DNA of 64,000 bases from JAIQFL01 sp035295745 (lineage in GTDB: Bacteria > Acidobacteriota > Terriglobia > Bryobacterales > Bryobacteraceae), in assembly GCA_035295745.1 (NCBI GenBank), contig DATGIL010000057.1:62001-126000 (forward strand), given 5' to 3'. Below, in pieces: positions 8,712-15,525 of the stretch. Positions within the stretch are counted from its first letter, which is position 1. Every line of letters starts with the position of its first letter. The translations under genes were made by a program, and so were the position numbers. The notes under the pieces are model-generated. The model was not told the origin of the DNA, did no database searches, and saw nothing but the letters and a program-made list of their open reading frames with translations.

Positions 8712-9764
8712 CTACCTGATGACCTGTCCACAGCAGCGGCAATACGCCGGAGCTGCGGCTGGAACCGTGACCGCAGCGCCGCACGGAGGGCAGACGCATT
8801 GACCCATGACCATTCTTCCCGTGCGGACCGACGGCGCGCCAGCGCCGGCCGCTCGGGCGACAGTTGTGGCCGTGCTGCCCGCCGCCGGCACGGCGACCTT
8901 GTACGCCACGCCGCCTGGCCCACGGACTGTCCGCACCACCCCTGCCGGACGAGTCGCGCGCCCCGGCACTCGTACCAGACTGCCGTTGATTCGGCGATAG
9001 TGCCAGTGCGGACGAGCCATCCGCTTTCCCACGCCGCGATGGAATCGCCGTTCCAGATGGCGGTGGCGTCGCAAAGCGAGGGCTCTGCGCCGTGGATGAC
9101 CAAGAACTCGGCGCGTCTGATTCGCCAGGGTGCGCACGGCAACCCGAGGCGTGATCCGCCGGCCGTGGGCCGCTTGCCGGGCGATGCTGTGCACGGTTCG
9201 ACGGGCAATTGCGGGAACGGCTCGCAGCAAGGGACGCGCGCCTGGGCGGCGGTGGAGTGTGCGAGCGATCTTGCCGACGCTTTTGGTCAATTGCGGTGTT
9301 ACGCGGCTCACCGCCTTGGCCACGCGGGGGAGCAACTTCTTGGCCATTGGAGCGAGCGCCTTGGCCGCAACCGGCAGCAGCTTGGACGCTGCCATTCCAA
9401 TGAGCGGCAGGAAATGCTCTGCGGCTTCCTGTTCCGTTTCGGCTTCCGCCGCCAGTTCGCCCAGATGCTCCATCATGGCGTCGGGGTAAATCTTGCGGAT
9501 CGGACTGAGCTCGAACTCGCCTTCGCCTTCCAGTTCGTGTTCAAACTCGCCTTCGAATTCCTGTTCGAACTCACCTTCGAATTCGCCTTCGAACCCGTGC
9601 TCGAATTCCCCTTCGAACTCGTGCTCGAACTCGCCTTCGAATTCGTGCTCGAATTCGCCCTCGCCTTCGAACTCAAGTTCGCCTTCCAGCTCGAGTTCGC
9701 CTTCGAGTTCCGGTAAGATCTCCAGCTCGTATTGGGACTTACACGACTCACAGACACGTGCCAT
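8712..9764 (-). CDS. acidic-repeat / cationic-tail protein with zinc-ribbon ends
   Basis: 350 residues in segments of opposite charge. Residues 5-8 are CESC. Residues 19-86 are a low-complexity Glu-Phe-Gly-His repeat (units like EFEGEFEHEFEGE). About 120-160 is an amphipathic helix rich in Leu, Ala and Lys (ALAPMAKKLLPRVAKAV). About 160-280 is Arg-rich and resembles the tail of the next acidic protein upstream (LLRAVPAIARRT against MVRAVPTIVRRT). The C-terminus has CPPC (325-328) and CRCC (342-345), spaced like a zinc ribbon. No signal peptide is seen. The ATG at 9764 follows a GGGAG box. The function is unknown; strong charge segregation suggests a precursor, a condensate-forming protein or an assembly component. 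Confidence 0.85.
   Translation of the reverse strand: MARVCESCKSQYELEILPELEGELELEGELEFEGEGEFEHEFEGEFEHEFEGEFEHGFEGEFEGEFEQEFEGEFEHELEGEGEFELSPIRKIYPDAMMEHLGELAAEAETEQEAAEHFLPLIGMAASKLLPVAAKALAPMAKKLLPRVAKAVSRVTPQLTKSVGKIARTLHRRPGARPLLRAVPAIARRTVHSIARQAAHGRRITPRVAVRTLANQTRRVLGHPRRRALALRRHRHLERRFHRGVGKRMARPHWHYRRINGSLVRVPGRATRPAGVVRTVRGPGGVAYKVAVPAAGSTATTVARAAGAGAPSVRTGRMVMGQCVCPPCGAAVTVPAAAPAYCRCCGQVIR
9507..9704. repeat. in-frame acidic low-complexity repeat, copy 1
   Basis: Degenerate 6-, 12- and 24-base units built from TTCGCCTTCGAA and GTGCTCGAA-type words repeat here. On the minus strand they encode Glu-rich EFEGEFEHEFEGE units, residues 21-86 of the acidic protein. The array is coding: the frame stays open and the variation is mostly at third positions. 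It is not a CRISPR, since no spacers are present. Such arrays can change length by slippage. Confidence 0.85.
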
Positions 9765-9805
9765 TTCATGTTCTCCCTTCGCTGACCGGCATGCTTGCGG
9801 GCTCG

Positions 9806-10828
9806 TTAGCTACGCATCGCCCTCCGGCGCCGGATGCGCCGCGGACGCTTGTACGCCTTACTGACTTTGCAGTTGCGGGCAACTGCCGCGGTAGCGGCCT
9901 TGGTACTACCAAGTACGCGCCTGACCTGTTTGGCCGCCGCGCGGGCGGCTCTCTGCCGCGTGATAGGAATACCTTTGGCGGCTTGCCGCTTCAGGTCTTT
10001 CACGGTTCGCCTGACAATTGTCGGGACGGCGCGCACCATCGGGCGTGTGGCTCTTCGGCGCCTAAGAATGCGGGTCAGGATCGCCGTGCCGCGTACCAGG
10101 TGCGGCAGGATGCGGCGCAGCGCGCGGCGATCGGGAGGAGAGATCACGGTCATCGCCGCGGCTCCCGCCATGGCTTCGGCTTCGCCTTCATGCTGCTCGT
10201 GCGAGGCCGATTCCGCCATCATCTCGGCCAGCGCTTCGTGGTGCGTCAGTTCGTGCGAAGCGATCTCGTGCGCCATCTCGGCCTCGCCCTCGAATTCATG
10301 CTCGTGCTCGTGCTCGAACTCATGCTCGTGTTCGAACTCGTGTTCCAGCTCGAATTCGCCTTCGCCGAGAAGAGATCCGGCGGCCTTGCCTAACATTCCG
10401 CCGACCGGTCCTCCAATCGCCGAGCCGACGATGGGCGCAGCCACTTTGGCTACTTTCTTGAGAATGGGCGCCGCCTTCTTCAGAAACTTGCCGATCTTCC
10501 CGAAGAATTGCTCGGTCTCGAATTCACCTTCGAACTCGCCCTCGAATTCATGCTCGAACTCGCCTTCAAATTCGCCTTCGAATTCGCCCTCTCCCAGCAG
10601 ACTGCCGATCGCACCGAGAAAGCCTTCGCCTTCGCCGGCCTCGCCTTCGAACTCGTGCTCGAATTCGCCTTCAAATTCGCCTTCTCCCTCGTGCTCGCCG
10701 AGGAGGCCGCCAACAACATTACCGATCGTGCCGAGCCAGCCTTCGCCTTCCCCGGCCTCTCCTTCATGCTCGCCCTCGTGGAACTCACGCTCGAGTTCTA
10801 ACTCGAGTTCGCCTTCGTGGTTTGCCAT
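9806..10828 (-). CDS. acidic-repeat protein with amphipathic insertions and cationic tail
   Basis: 340 residues from ATG at 10828, chosen for a GGAGGT box seven bases upstream. Four acidic Glu-Phe-Gly-His blocks (1-30, 45-68, 80-107, 155-183) are interrupted by hydrophobic or amphipathic segments. These are GWLGTIGNVVGGLLG (30-44), GFLGAIGSLLG (69-79) and a longer cationic glycine-zipper stretch at 108-155 (KIGKFLKKAAPILKKVAKV, then APIVGSAIGGPVGGMLGKAA). From 233 to 340 the protein is very Arg/Lys-rich and shares a block with the next gene's product. The amphipathic segments look like membrane-active peptides. No signal peptide or known family is seen. It is the promoter-proximal gene of the minus-strand run. 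Confidence 0.85.
   Translation of the reverse strand: MANHEGELELELEREFHEGEHEGEAGEGEGWLGTIGNVVGGLLGEHEGEGEFEGEFEHEFEGEAGEGEGFLGAIGSLLGEGEFEGEFEGEFEHEFEGEFEGEFETEQFFGKIGKFLKKAAPILKKVAKVAAPIVGSAIGGPVGGMLGKAAGSLLGEGEFELEHEFEHEHEFEHEHEHEFEGEAEMAHEIASHELTHHEALAEMMAESASHEQHEGEAEAMAGAAAMTVISPPDRRALRRILPHLVRGTAILTRILRRRRATRPMVRAVPTIVRRTVKDLKRQAAKGIPITRQRAARAAAKQVRRVLGSTKAATAAVARNCKVSKAYKRPRRIRRRRAMRS
10280..10693. repeat. in-frame acidic low-complexity repeats, copy 2
   Basis: Three blocks of the same TTCGCCTTCGAA-like words (about 10280-10363, 10508-10591 and 10625-10693) encode the Glu-Phe-Gly-His runs of the upstream acidic protein. They are separated by sequence encoding amphipathic segments. Similar words occur in the 9507-9704 block, so the two genes probably share origin by duplication or recombine with each other. 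Confidence 0.8.
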
Positions 10829-11235
10829 TGCTCTCACCTCCTTTGAAATGGTGCAACAACGCAACGATAAACTTACTGCGCGAATCGGTCCAGTCGCTTT
10901 TTATAGCTAGCAGAGATGGTTGTCGCTAGTTGGTGCTCCCCGGACCAATTGCGATATAGGCCGCCACGAAGAGAAATCTGTGATTTCATGTGAAACGAAA
11001 TTCAACCTCGCGGCACCAAACACTTACACGAGCATGTATCTGGTTCGACTAAGCGGGTCCCTCAAAAAGGTTACTTGAAGGAGGAATTGGGGGGTGATAT
11101 CGTTGGATTCCCGCGGCGGTTGCGCAAAAGCCGTACCCGTACCGTAACTGGCTCCGGATGAAACGCACGAGCGTGATTTCCGGCTCCGCCTGCTTCTGGG
11201 CCCTCAAAGCTGGTGTCCATCACCACGAGTAGGTT
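10829..11235. other. non-coding gap between divergent genes
   Basis: About 400 bases separate the minus-strand acidic-repeat gene from the plus-strand LuxR-type regulator. The minus-strand promoter of the cluster should be here. A TATAAA-like box lies at 10900-10905 on the minus strand, about 72 bases before the start codon, but no convincing -35 box accompanies it. Nothing else is recognised. Confidence 0.4.
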
Positions 11236-11700
11236 GTGTCCATGACTGGTGAACAAGAAGTCAGTACTGAAGATCTGATTCGGCTCCTGGTTGAACGCTT
11301 TTCCGGACAAGGACGTACGGGTCATCACGATTCGCAGTCCAATGCCAATGGGGAAGAGATCATCTTCGATATCGAGGCGATGGCATGGCGGTTCATGCTG
11401 ATCCGGCTTCCGAAAAGTAATCAGCTTGACGTGCAACTCAGTCCCCGCGAACGGGAGATTGTCCGCCTTGTGGCGCGTGGACATTCGAATAAGATCATCG
11501 CGGATGTGCTTAGCATCAGTTCCTGGACCGTCTGCACTCACCTCCGTAGGATTTTCGCCAAGATGGGAGTTACATCCCGCGCCGCCATGGTGGCCCGCAT
11601 GCCGGAAATCGATCGTACCGTCGCACCTTGTCCTCCGGGGCGGGAGAAGGCGGATAGCACGCACAAGACTACAGCTCTTGCGACGACAAGGGCAGTCTGA
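11236..11700 (+). CDS. LuxR-type HTH transcriptional regulator
   Basis: 154 residues with GTG start at 11236, or 152 with ATG at 11242. The C-terminal half holds a GerE/LuxR helix-turn-helix (about 73-130): LSPREREIVRLVARGHSNK, then IIADVLSISSWTVCTHLRRI and FAKMGVTSRAAMVARM. The N-terminal 70 residues resemble no receiver domain and lack its Asp/Lys pattern, so this is not an ordinary two-component regulator. It is divergent from the acidic-repeat cluster and upstream of the molybdenum hydroxylase genes, and could control either. The ribosome-binding site is weak. Confidence 0.8.
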   Translation: MSMTGEQEVSTEDLIRLLVERFSGQGRTGHHDSQSNANGEEIIFDIEAMAWRFMLIRLPKSNQLDVQLSPREREIVRLVARGHSNKIIADVLSISSWTVCTHLRRIFAKMGVTSRAAMVARMPEIDRTVAPCPPGREKADSTHKTTALATTRAV

Positions 11701-11742
11701 CTTGCGGATTTAAGAGCTGTAACATTCCAACACTTGATAAAC

Positions 11743-11795
11743 GTGCGAAAGCGTCGAAAAGAATATCGACGCGGCAAACAGGGTGTTTGCGCCAC
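11743..11795 (+). repeat. hairpin repeat family, partial copy 1
   Basis: This copy contains the right-hand half of the dispersed element: a hairpin with arms around CGTCGA and TATCGACG, followed by GCGGCAAAC...GTTTGCGCCAC, which forms a second stem. Similarity to the copy at 38366-38455 continues to about 11820. The left half is absent. It lies between the LuxR gene and iorA. Confidence 0.75.
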
Positions 11796-11907
11796 GGCTG
11801 CCCGCGAAAATCTACATACACCAACCTTTCGCGCGACCCGCATCGGAACGTTCACCGGGTGGAAATGGCGTGCATGGTATGCTGCGGATAATCAGATAGG
11901 AGGGTCC

Positions 11908-12429
11908 GTGGCGACCATCAATGTCAACGGGGTCCGACGCGAAATTCAGGCACCGGCCGATACACCCCTGCTCTACGTGCTGCGCAACGAGCTGGAGCTT
12001 TCGGGACCGCAATTCGGGTGCGGCATCTCGCAGTGCGGATCGTGCTCGATTCTGCTCGATGGCAAGGAAGTTCGTTCGTGCGTGACGCCGGTTTCGGCGG
12101 CGGCCGGCAAGGAGATCACCACCCTGGAAGGGCTGCCCGCTCGATGGGCCAGGCAACAGCACCTCTCCGATGCGGACGCACGGAATACACTGCACCCGGT
12201 CCAACAGGCGTGGATCGAAGAGCAGACGCCCCTCTGCGGCTTTTGCCAGAACGGCATGATGATCAAAGCCACCGAACTGCTGGAAAGCGTTGCGAAACCG
12301 ACCGTCACGGAGATCAAAGCGGCGTTTACCACCTCGGGCCCGTCGGCGCACTTGTGCCGCTGCGGAAGCTATACGGCGATTCTGGAAGCCGTGCAACGCG
12401 CCTCGAAGATCATGGCGAAAGGGAGATAG
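11908..12429 (+). CDS. iorA: isoquinoline 1-oxidoreductase-type [2Fe-2S] subunit
   Basis: 173 residues from GTG at 11908, chosen because AGGAGG lies four bases upstream. It is the small iron-sulfur subunit of the xanthine dehydrogenase family. The plant-type ferredoxin cluster is CGISQCGSCSILLDGKEVRSC-like (four Cys, about residues 38-58). The C-terminal four-Cys cluster comes from CGFCQNGMM and CRCGSY. It would pass electrons from the molybdenum site of the adjacent large subunit to an external acceptor. No FAD subunit gene is present, as in IorAB-type enzymes. It is followed four bases later by the large subunit, so the two are co-transcribed. Confidence 0.88.
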   Translation: MATINVNGVRREIQAPADTPLLYVLRNELELSGPQFGCGISQCGSCSILLDGKEVRSCVTPVSAAAGKEITTLEGLPARWARQQHLSDADARNTLHPVQQAWIEEQTPLCGFCQNGMMIKATELLESVAKPTVTEIKAAFTTSGPSAHLCRCGSYTAILEAVQRASKIMAKGR

Positions 12430-12432
12430 GAG

Positions 12433-14766
12433 ATGAGCCGAAAGACAGGCATGATTCAGACTCCCGGCGTGGATCTGACCCGCCGCCACTTCGTAAAGGC
12501 AGGGGGCGCGCTGTTCGTGGGCTTCGGACTAGCCCGCCGCGGCAATGCCGCCACAACCGCCAGGAACTCACTCGACCCGACACTCCCCGCCTCCTGGATT
12601 GAGATACATCCAGATAACACGATTCTGATTCGCACCGGGAAATCGGACTTCGGTCAAGGCACGACCTACACCGCCTACAAGCAGATTGTCGCCGAGGAAT
12701 TGAGCGCGCCCTTCGAAGCCGTCACGACCGTGATCATGGGGGATACCGATCGCACGCCCGACGGCAGCGGTGCTTTCGATTTTCTGGGCAGCGGTATGCC
12801 CAATATCCGCAAAGCCGCGGCATACACTTATCAGGCTCTACTCGATCTCGCGGCGCAGCGGCTCGGCGTCCCGAAGGACAAGCTATCCGTGAAGGATGGT
12901 GTGGTCTCAGGCGGTAAGCAGAGTATTTCCTACGGCGACCTCGTGAAGGACCAGCAATTGAAACTCACGATTCCTGTCGAAGGCACGCTTACCGAGCTCA
13001 TGGGTTTGCGCGTCCTGGGCGATCCGCCGCTGAAGCCCGTGAGTCAGTACAGCATCGTGGGCAAGTCGTTTCCGAATGCCGTGATCGCTTCGAAAGTGAC
13101 GGCTCGCGAGACGTGGGCCACGGATGTGCGGCTGCCCAACATGCTGCATGGAAGGATGGTCCATCCGAAGACACTCGGCTCCAGGCTGGTGGCAGCGGGA
13201 GCGGTGGATAAGACGCGCTTTCCGAATGCGCAGGTAGTGGTGAAGGGCGACCTGGTGGGAGTGGTCGCGCCCAGCGAGTGGGAAGCGATCCGCGCCGCCC
13301 AACAAGTGGCGAATGCGACTAAGTGGACCGAGTGGAAAGGACTTCCCGGCAATGCCAAACTCTTCGAACACCTGCGCAACAAGACCGATTGGGCGACGAC
13401 ACCGGTAACGAAGAGCGAGAAGACGAAAGGCGCGCTGGAACCCGCGATGACGGCCGCCGCGAAGAAGCACTCGGCCACTTACGAACTGCCCTTCATGAAG
13501 CACGCTCCCATTGGGCCTTCGATGGCGCTGGCGGATGCGCGCGCCGATGGCACCGTCCACATTCACACGCATAATCAGAATCCGCAGGCGCTGCGCGGGG
13601 AGATTGCGCAGATGCTCGTCACCTCAGTGGACAACGTCGTCGTGCGCACCTACGCCGGGCCCGGACATTATGGACGGTCGAACGGCGGAAACGCCGGGGC
13701 CGAAGACGAAGCGGTGATCCTGTCGAAAGCTGTGGGGCGTCCGGTGCGTGTTCAATGGACGCGCCAGGAGGACTTCCAGTGGTCCACCCAATCTCCGGCG
13801 GGTTACTCCGATATTGAAATCGCACTGGATGGGAACGGCAGGATCGCGGCGTATCAGGCAGACCACTATATGCCCGCGATGCAGGATGATCGTCCGGTGG
13901 GAGCTGTGTTGGCGGGCCTTCCGACGATGGCGGCGCCCAGCGAAACAGGGGAGTTCGTAGGCTCGACGAAGAACGAAATCGAGGATCCGTGGGTCTACGA
14001 CGCGGTTCCGATTCTGGCGGAGCACGGACACGGCGCGGTGCAGGTGGGGCAGAAGGCGTCACCGCTGGCGATCGGGATGCGCGATCACAGCATGCGAACG
14101 CCGGGCCAGTTTCAGCAGAATTTCCCACGCGAACTGGCGATCAGCGAGGCAGCGGCTTTGGCTGGCGCGGACCCGATTCAGTTCCGCATCGACCACGCCA
14201 CGGACGAACGCGCGATCGGGGTGCTCCAGGCTGTGCGACGGGCGTCTGGATGGGAGGCGCGGCGGTTCCCGCACAGCGGCGCGTCAGCCAATGGATCCAC
14301 TGCGGTGCGGGGACGGGGTGTGGCGATGATGCTCCGGTCGGGGACCTATTGGGCCTGCGTCTGCGAGATCGCGGTGACTCCCGCGACGGGCGTGATCGTG
14401 GTGGAGAAGTATACGATCGCGGTCGATCCGGGAATCGTAGTGAATCCGGCGCAGTTGAAACGGCAGGTGGAGGGCGGCGCAGTGATGGGCATCAGTCATG
14501 CACTCCTGGAAGAAGCCAGATTCGACGAAAGCGGAATCACCAGCCGCGATTGGCTGACCTATCCGATTCTGAAGATGGCCGACATTCCCGCGATCAAAGT
14601 GGAACTTCTGAACCGGCCGGAAGTGGGCAAATACGGCGGTGGATCGGAAGCGGCGAACGCGCTCGCCGCGCCGGCGATCGCGGCGGCACTGTTCGACGCG
14701 ACGGGCAAGCGGGGACGTCGTCTGCCGCTGAACCCCGCGTATGTCCAGGCGCTGCTCAAGTCGTAG
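12433..14766 (+). CDS. iorB: isoquinoline 1-oxidoreductase-type molybdopterin large subunit, Tat signal
   Basis: 777 residues, typical length for single-chain IorB-like molybdenum hydroxylase subunits. A near-perfect twin-arginine motif, TRRHFVKAGG (residues 16-25), precedes a hydrophobic stretch, so export of the folded enzyme to the periplasm is expected. Family motifs include GQGTTYTAYKQIVAEE near the N-terminus, GPGHYGRSNGG in the middle, and the C-terminal GGGSEAANALAAPAIAAALFDATG. Members hydroxylate N-heterocycles or oxidise aldehydes; the substrate here is unknown. A GGAG box precedes the ATG. The small subunit just upstream supplies the iron-sulfur clusters and probably rides along through the Tat system. 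Confidence 0.9.
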   Translation: MSRKTGMIQTPGVDLTRRHFVKAGGALFVGFGLARRGNAATTARNSLDPTLPASWIEIHPDNTILIRTGKSDFGQGTTYTAYKQIVAEELSAPFEAVTTVIMGDTDRTPDGSGAFDFLGSGMPNIRKAAAYTYQALLDLAAQRLGVPKDKLSVKDGVVSGGKQSISYGDLVKDQQLKLTIPVEGTLTELMGLRVLGDPPLKPVSQYSIVGKSFPNAVIASKVTARETWATDVRLPNMLHGRMVHPKTLGSRLVAAGAVDKTRFPNAQVVVKGDLVGVVAPSEWEAIRAAQQVANATKWTEWKGLPGNAKLFEHLRNKTDWATTPVTKSEKTKGALEPAMTAAAKKHSATYELPFMKHAPIGPSMALADARADGTVHIHTHNQNPQALRGEIAQMLVTSVDNVVVRTYAGPGHYGRSNGGNAGAEDEAVILSKAVGRPVRVQWTRQEDFQWSTQSPAGYSDIEIALDGNGRIAAYQADHYMPAMQDDRPVGAVLAGLPTMAAPSETGEFVGSTKNEIEDPWVYDAVPILAEHGHGAVQVGQKASPLAIGMRDHSMRTPGQFQQNFPRELAISEAAALAGADPIQFRIDHATDERAIGVLQAVRRASGWEARRFPHSGASANGSTAVRGRGVAMMLRSGTYWACVCEIAVTPATGVIVVEKYTIAVDPGIVVNPAQLKRQVEGGAVMGISHALLEEARFDESGITSRDWLTYPILKMADIPAIKVELLNRPEVGKYGGGSEAANALAAPAIAAALFDATGKRGRRLPLNPAYVQALLKS

Positions 14767-14779
14767 TTATGGAGAGATC

Positions 14780-15196
14780 GTGAAGTTGACTGCACGGATC
14801 GGTCTTTCGTTCGGCGGCCAATGCGAGACCGCCTTTCAGTTCTATGAAAACTGCTTCGACGGAAGGATTACGTTCCTTCTCCGCTGGGGCCAATCAGCGA
14901 TGGCCAAAGATGCGCCTGAGGCATGGAAGGAGAAGGTCTTCCACGCCACCCTGGTGATTGGCGAAACCACCATACACGGGGCGGATGTTCTTCCGGGGTC
15001 GTACGAATCACCGCAGGGCTTCAGTATCTTGCTTGGAACGGATGACCCTGACGCGACCGAGCGCTGGTTCGACGCGTTGTCGGAAAACGGAACCGTCCGC
15101 ATGCCGCTGCAGGAGACTTTCTGGGCACGGCGTTTTGGGGAGGTTAAGGACCAGTTTGGTATCTCGTGGGCATTCAACTGCGAGAAATCGGAATAG
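14780..15196 (+). CDS. VOC-fold protein, PhnB/3-demethylubiquinone-like
   Basis: 138 residues from GTG at 14780, which has GGAGAG just upstream; the frame is open from 14741. The protein has the PhnB-like vicinal-oxygen-chelate pattern. LSFGGQCETAFQFYENCF is at the N-terminus, HATLVIGETTIHGADVLPG lies in the middle, and the end reads FWARRFGEVKDQFGISWAF. In this family the end segment is the usual D-x-F-G-x-x-W signature. Such proteins are often metal-free and of unknown role. It starts 13 bases after iorB and may be co-transcribed with it. Confidence 0.85.
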   Translation: MKLTARIGLSFGGQCETAFQFYENCFDGRITFLLRWGQSAMAKDAPEAWKEKVFHATLVIGETTIHGADVLPGSYESPQGFSILLGTDDPDATERWFDALSENGTVRMPLQETFWARRFGEVKDQFGISWAFNCEKSE

Positions 15197-15213
15197 TGCG
15201 GAAGCCGCCAATC

Positions 15214-15501
15214 ATGGTTTTCACGAAGCGTCTACGGGAAGGAGTGCGCAGCGGGGCGATCACCTGCACCGTCCGCATCTGGAAGCGACTGCACGTGAAG
15301 GTGGGTGGCCGCTACCGGATGGAGGAAGGTGAGATCGAGATCGATTCCATCGAGCAGATCGGGCTTCGGGACGTCACCCATCATCTGGCGGTGCAATCGG
15401 GCTTCCTGGGCGTGATCGATCTGCTGAAAGTGGCGAAGCATGGACCTGGCGATATCGTCTATCTGATCCGCTTTCACTACATTCCTCCGGCCGCCCGTTA
15501 A
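15214..15501 (+). CDS. ASCH-like small RNA/nucleotide-binding domain protein
   Basis: 95 residues from ATG at 15214; a GTG at 15196 is also possible and would abut the VOC stop. The pattern FTKRLREGVRSGAITCTVRIW followed by HVKVGGRYRMEEGEIEI recalls ASCH (ASC-1 homology) folds, where a loop with Lys/Arg-Thr precedes a beta-rich core. ASCH proteins bind RNA or hydrolyse modified nucleosides such as N4-acetylcytidine. The assignment rests on motif shape only, so it is tentative. Confidence 0.6.
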   Translation: MVFTKRLREGVRSGAITCTVRIWKRLHVKVGGRYRMEEGEIEIDSIEQIGLRDVTHHLAVQSGFLGVIDLLKVAKHGPGDIVYLIRFHYIPPAAR

Positions 15502-15525
15502 TATCATCTACACTGGTCTGTTCTG

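Noticed and set aside
10240..10275. HELTH sequence in the upstream acidic protein resembling HExxH
   Set aside because: It lies in a low-complexity His/Glu-rich stretch with no third ligand or fold context, so it is probably chance.
9507..10693. Repeat arrays that could suggest a CRISPR
   Set aside because: Units are short, degenerate and in frame; there are no unique spacers and no cas genes.
9493..10910. Long plus-strand frames rich in Ser-Pro-Asn repeats opposite the acidic genes
   Set aside because: They are the antisense reading of the Glu-Phe-Gly-His repeats, have no ribosome-binding sites and no recognisable domains.
11071..11664. 197-codon minus-strand frame opposite the LuxR-type regulator
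   Set aside because: The plus strand has a clear GerE helix-turn-helix; the minus frame has no motif.
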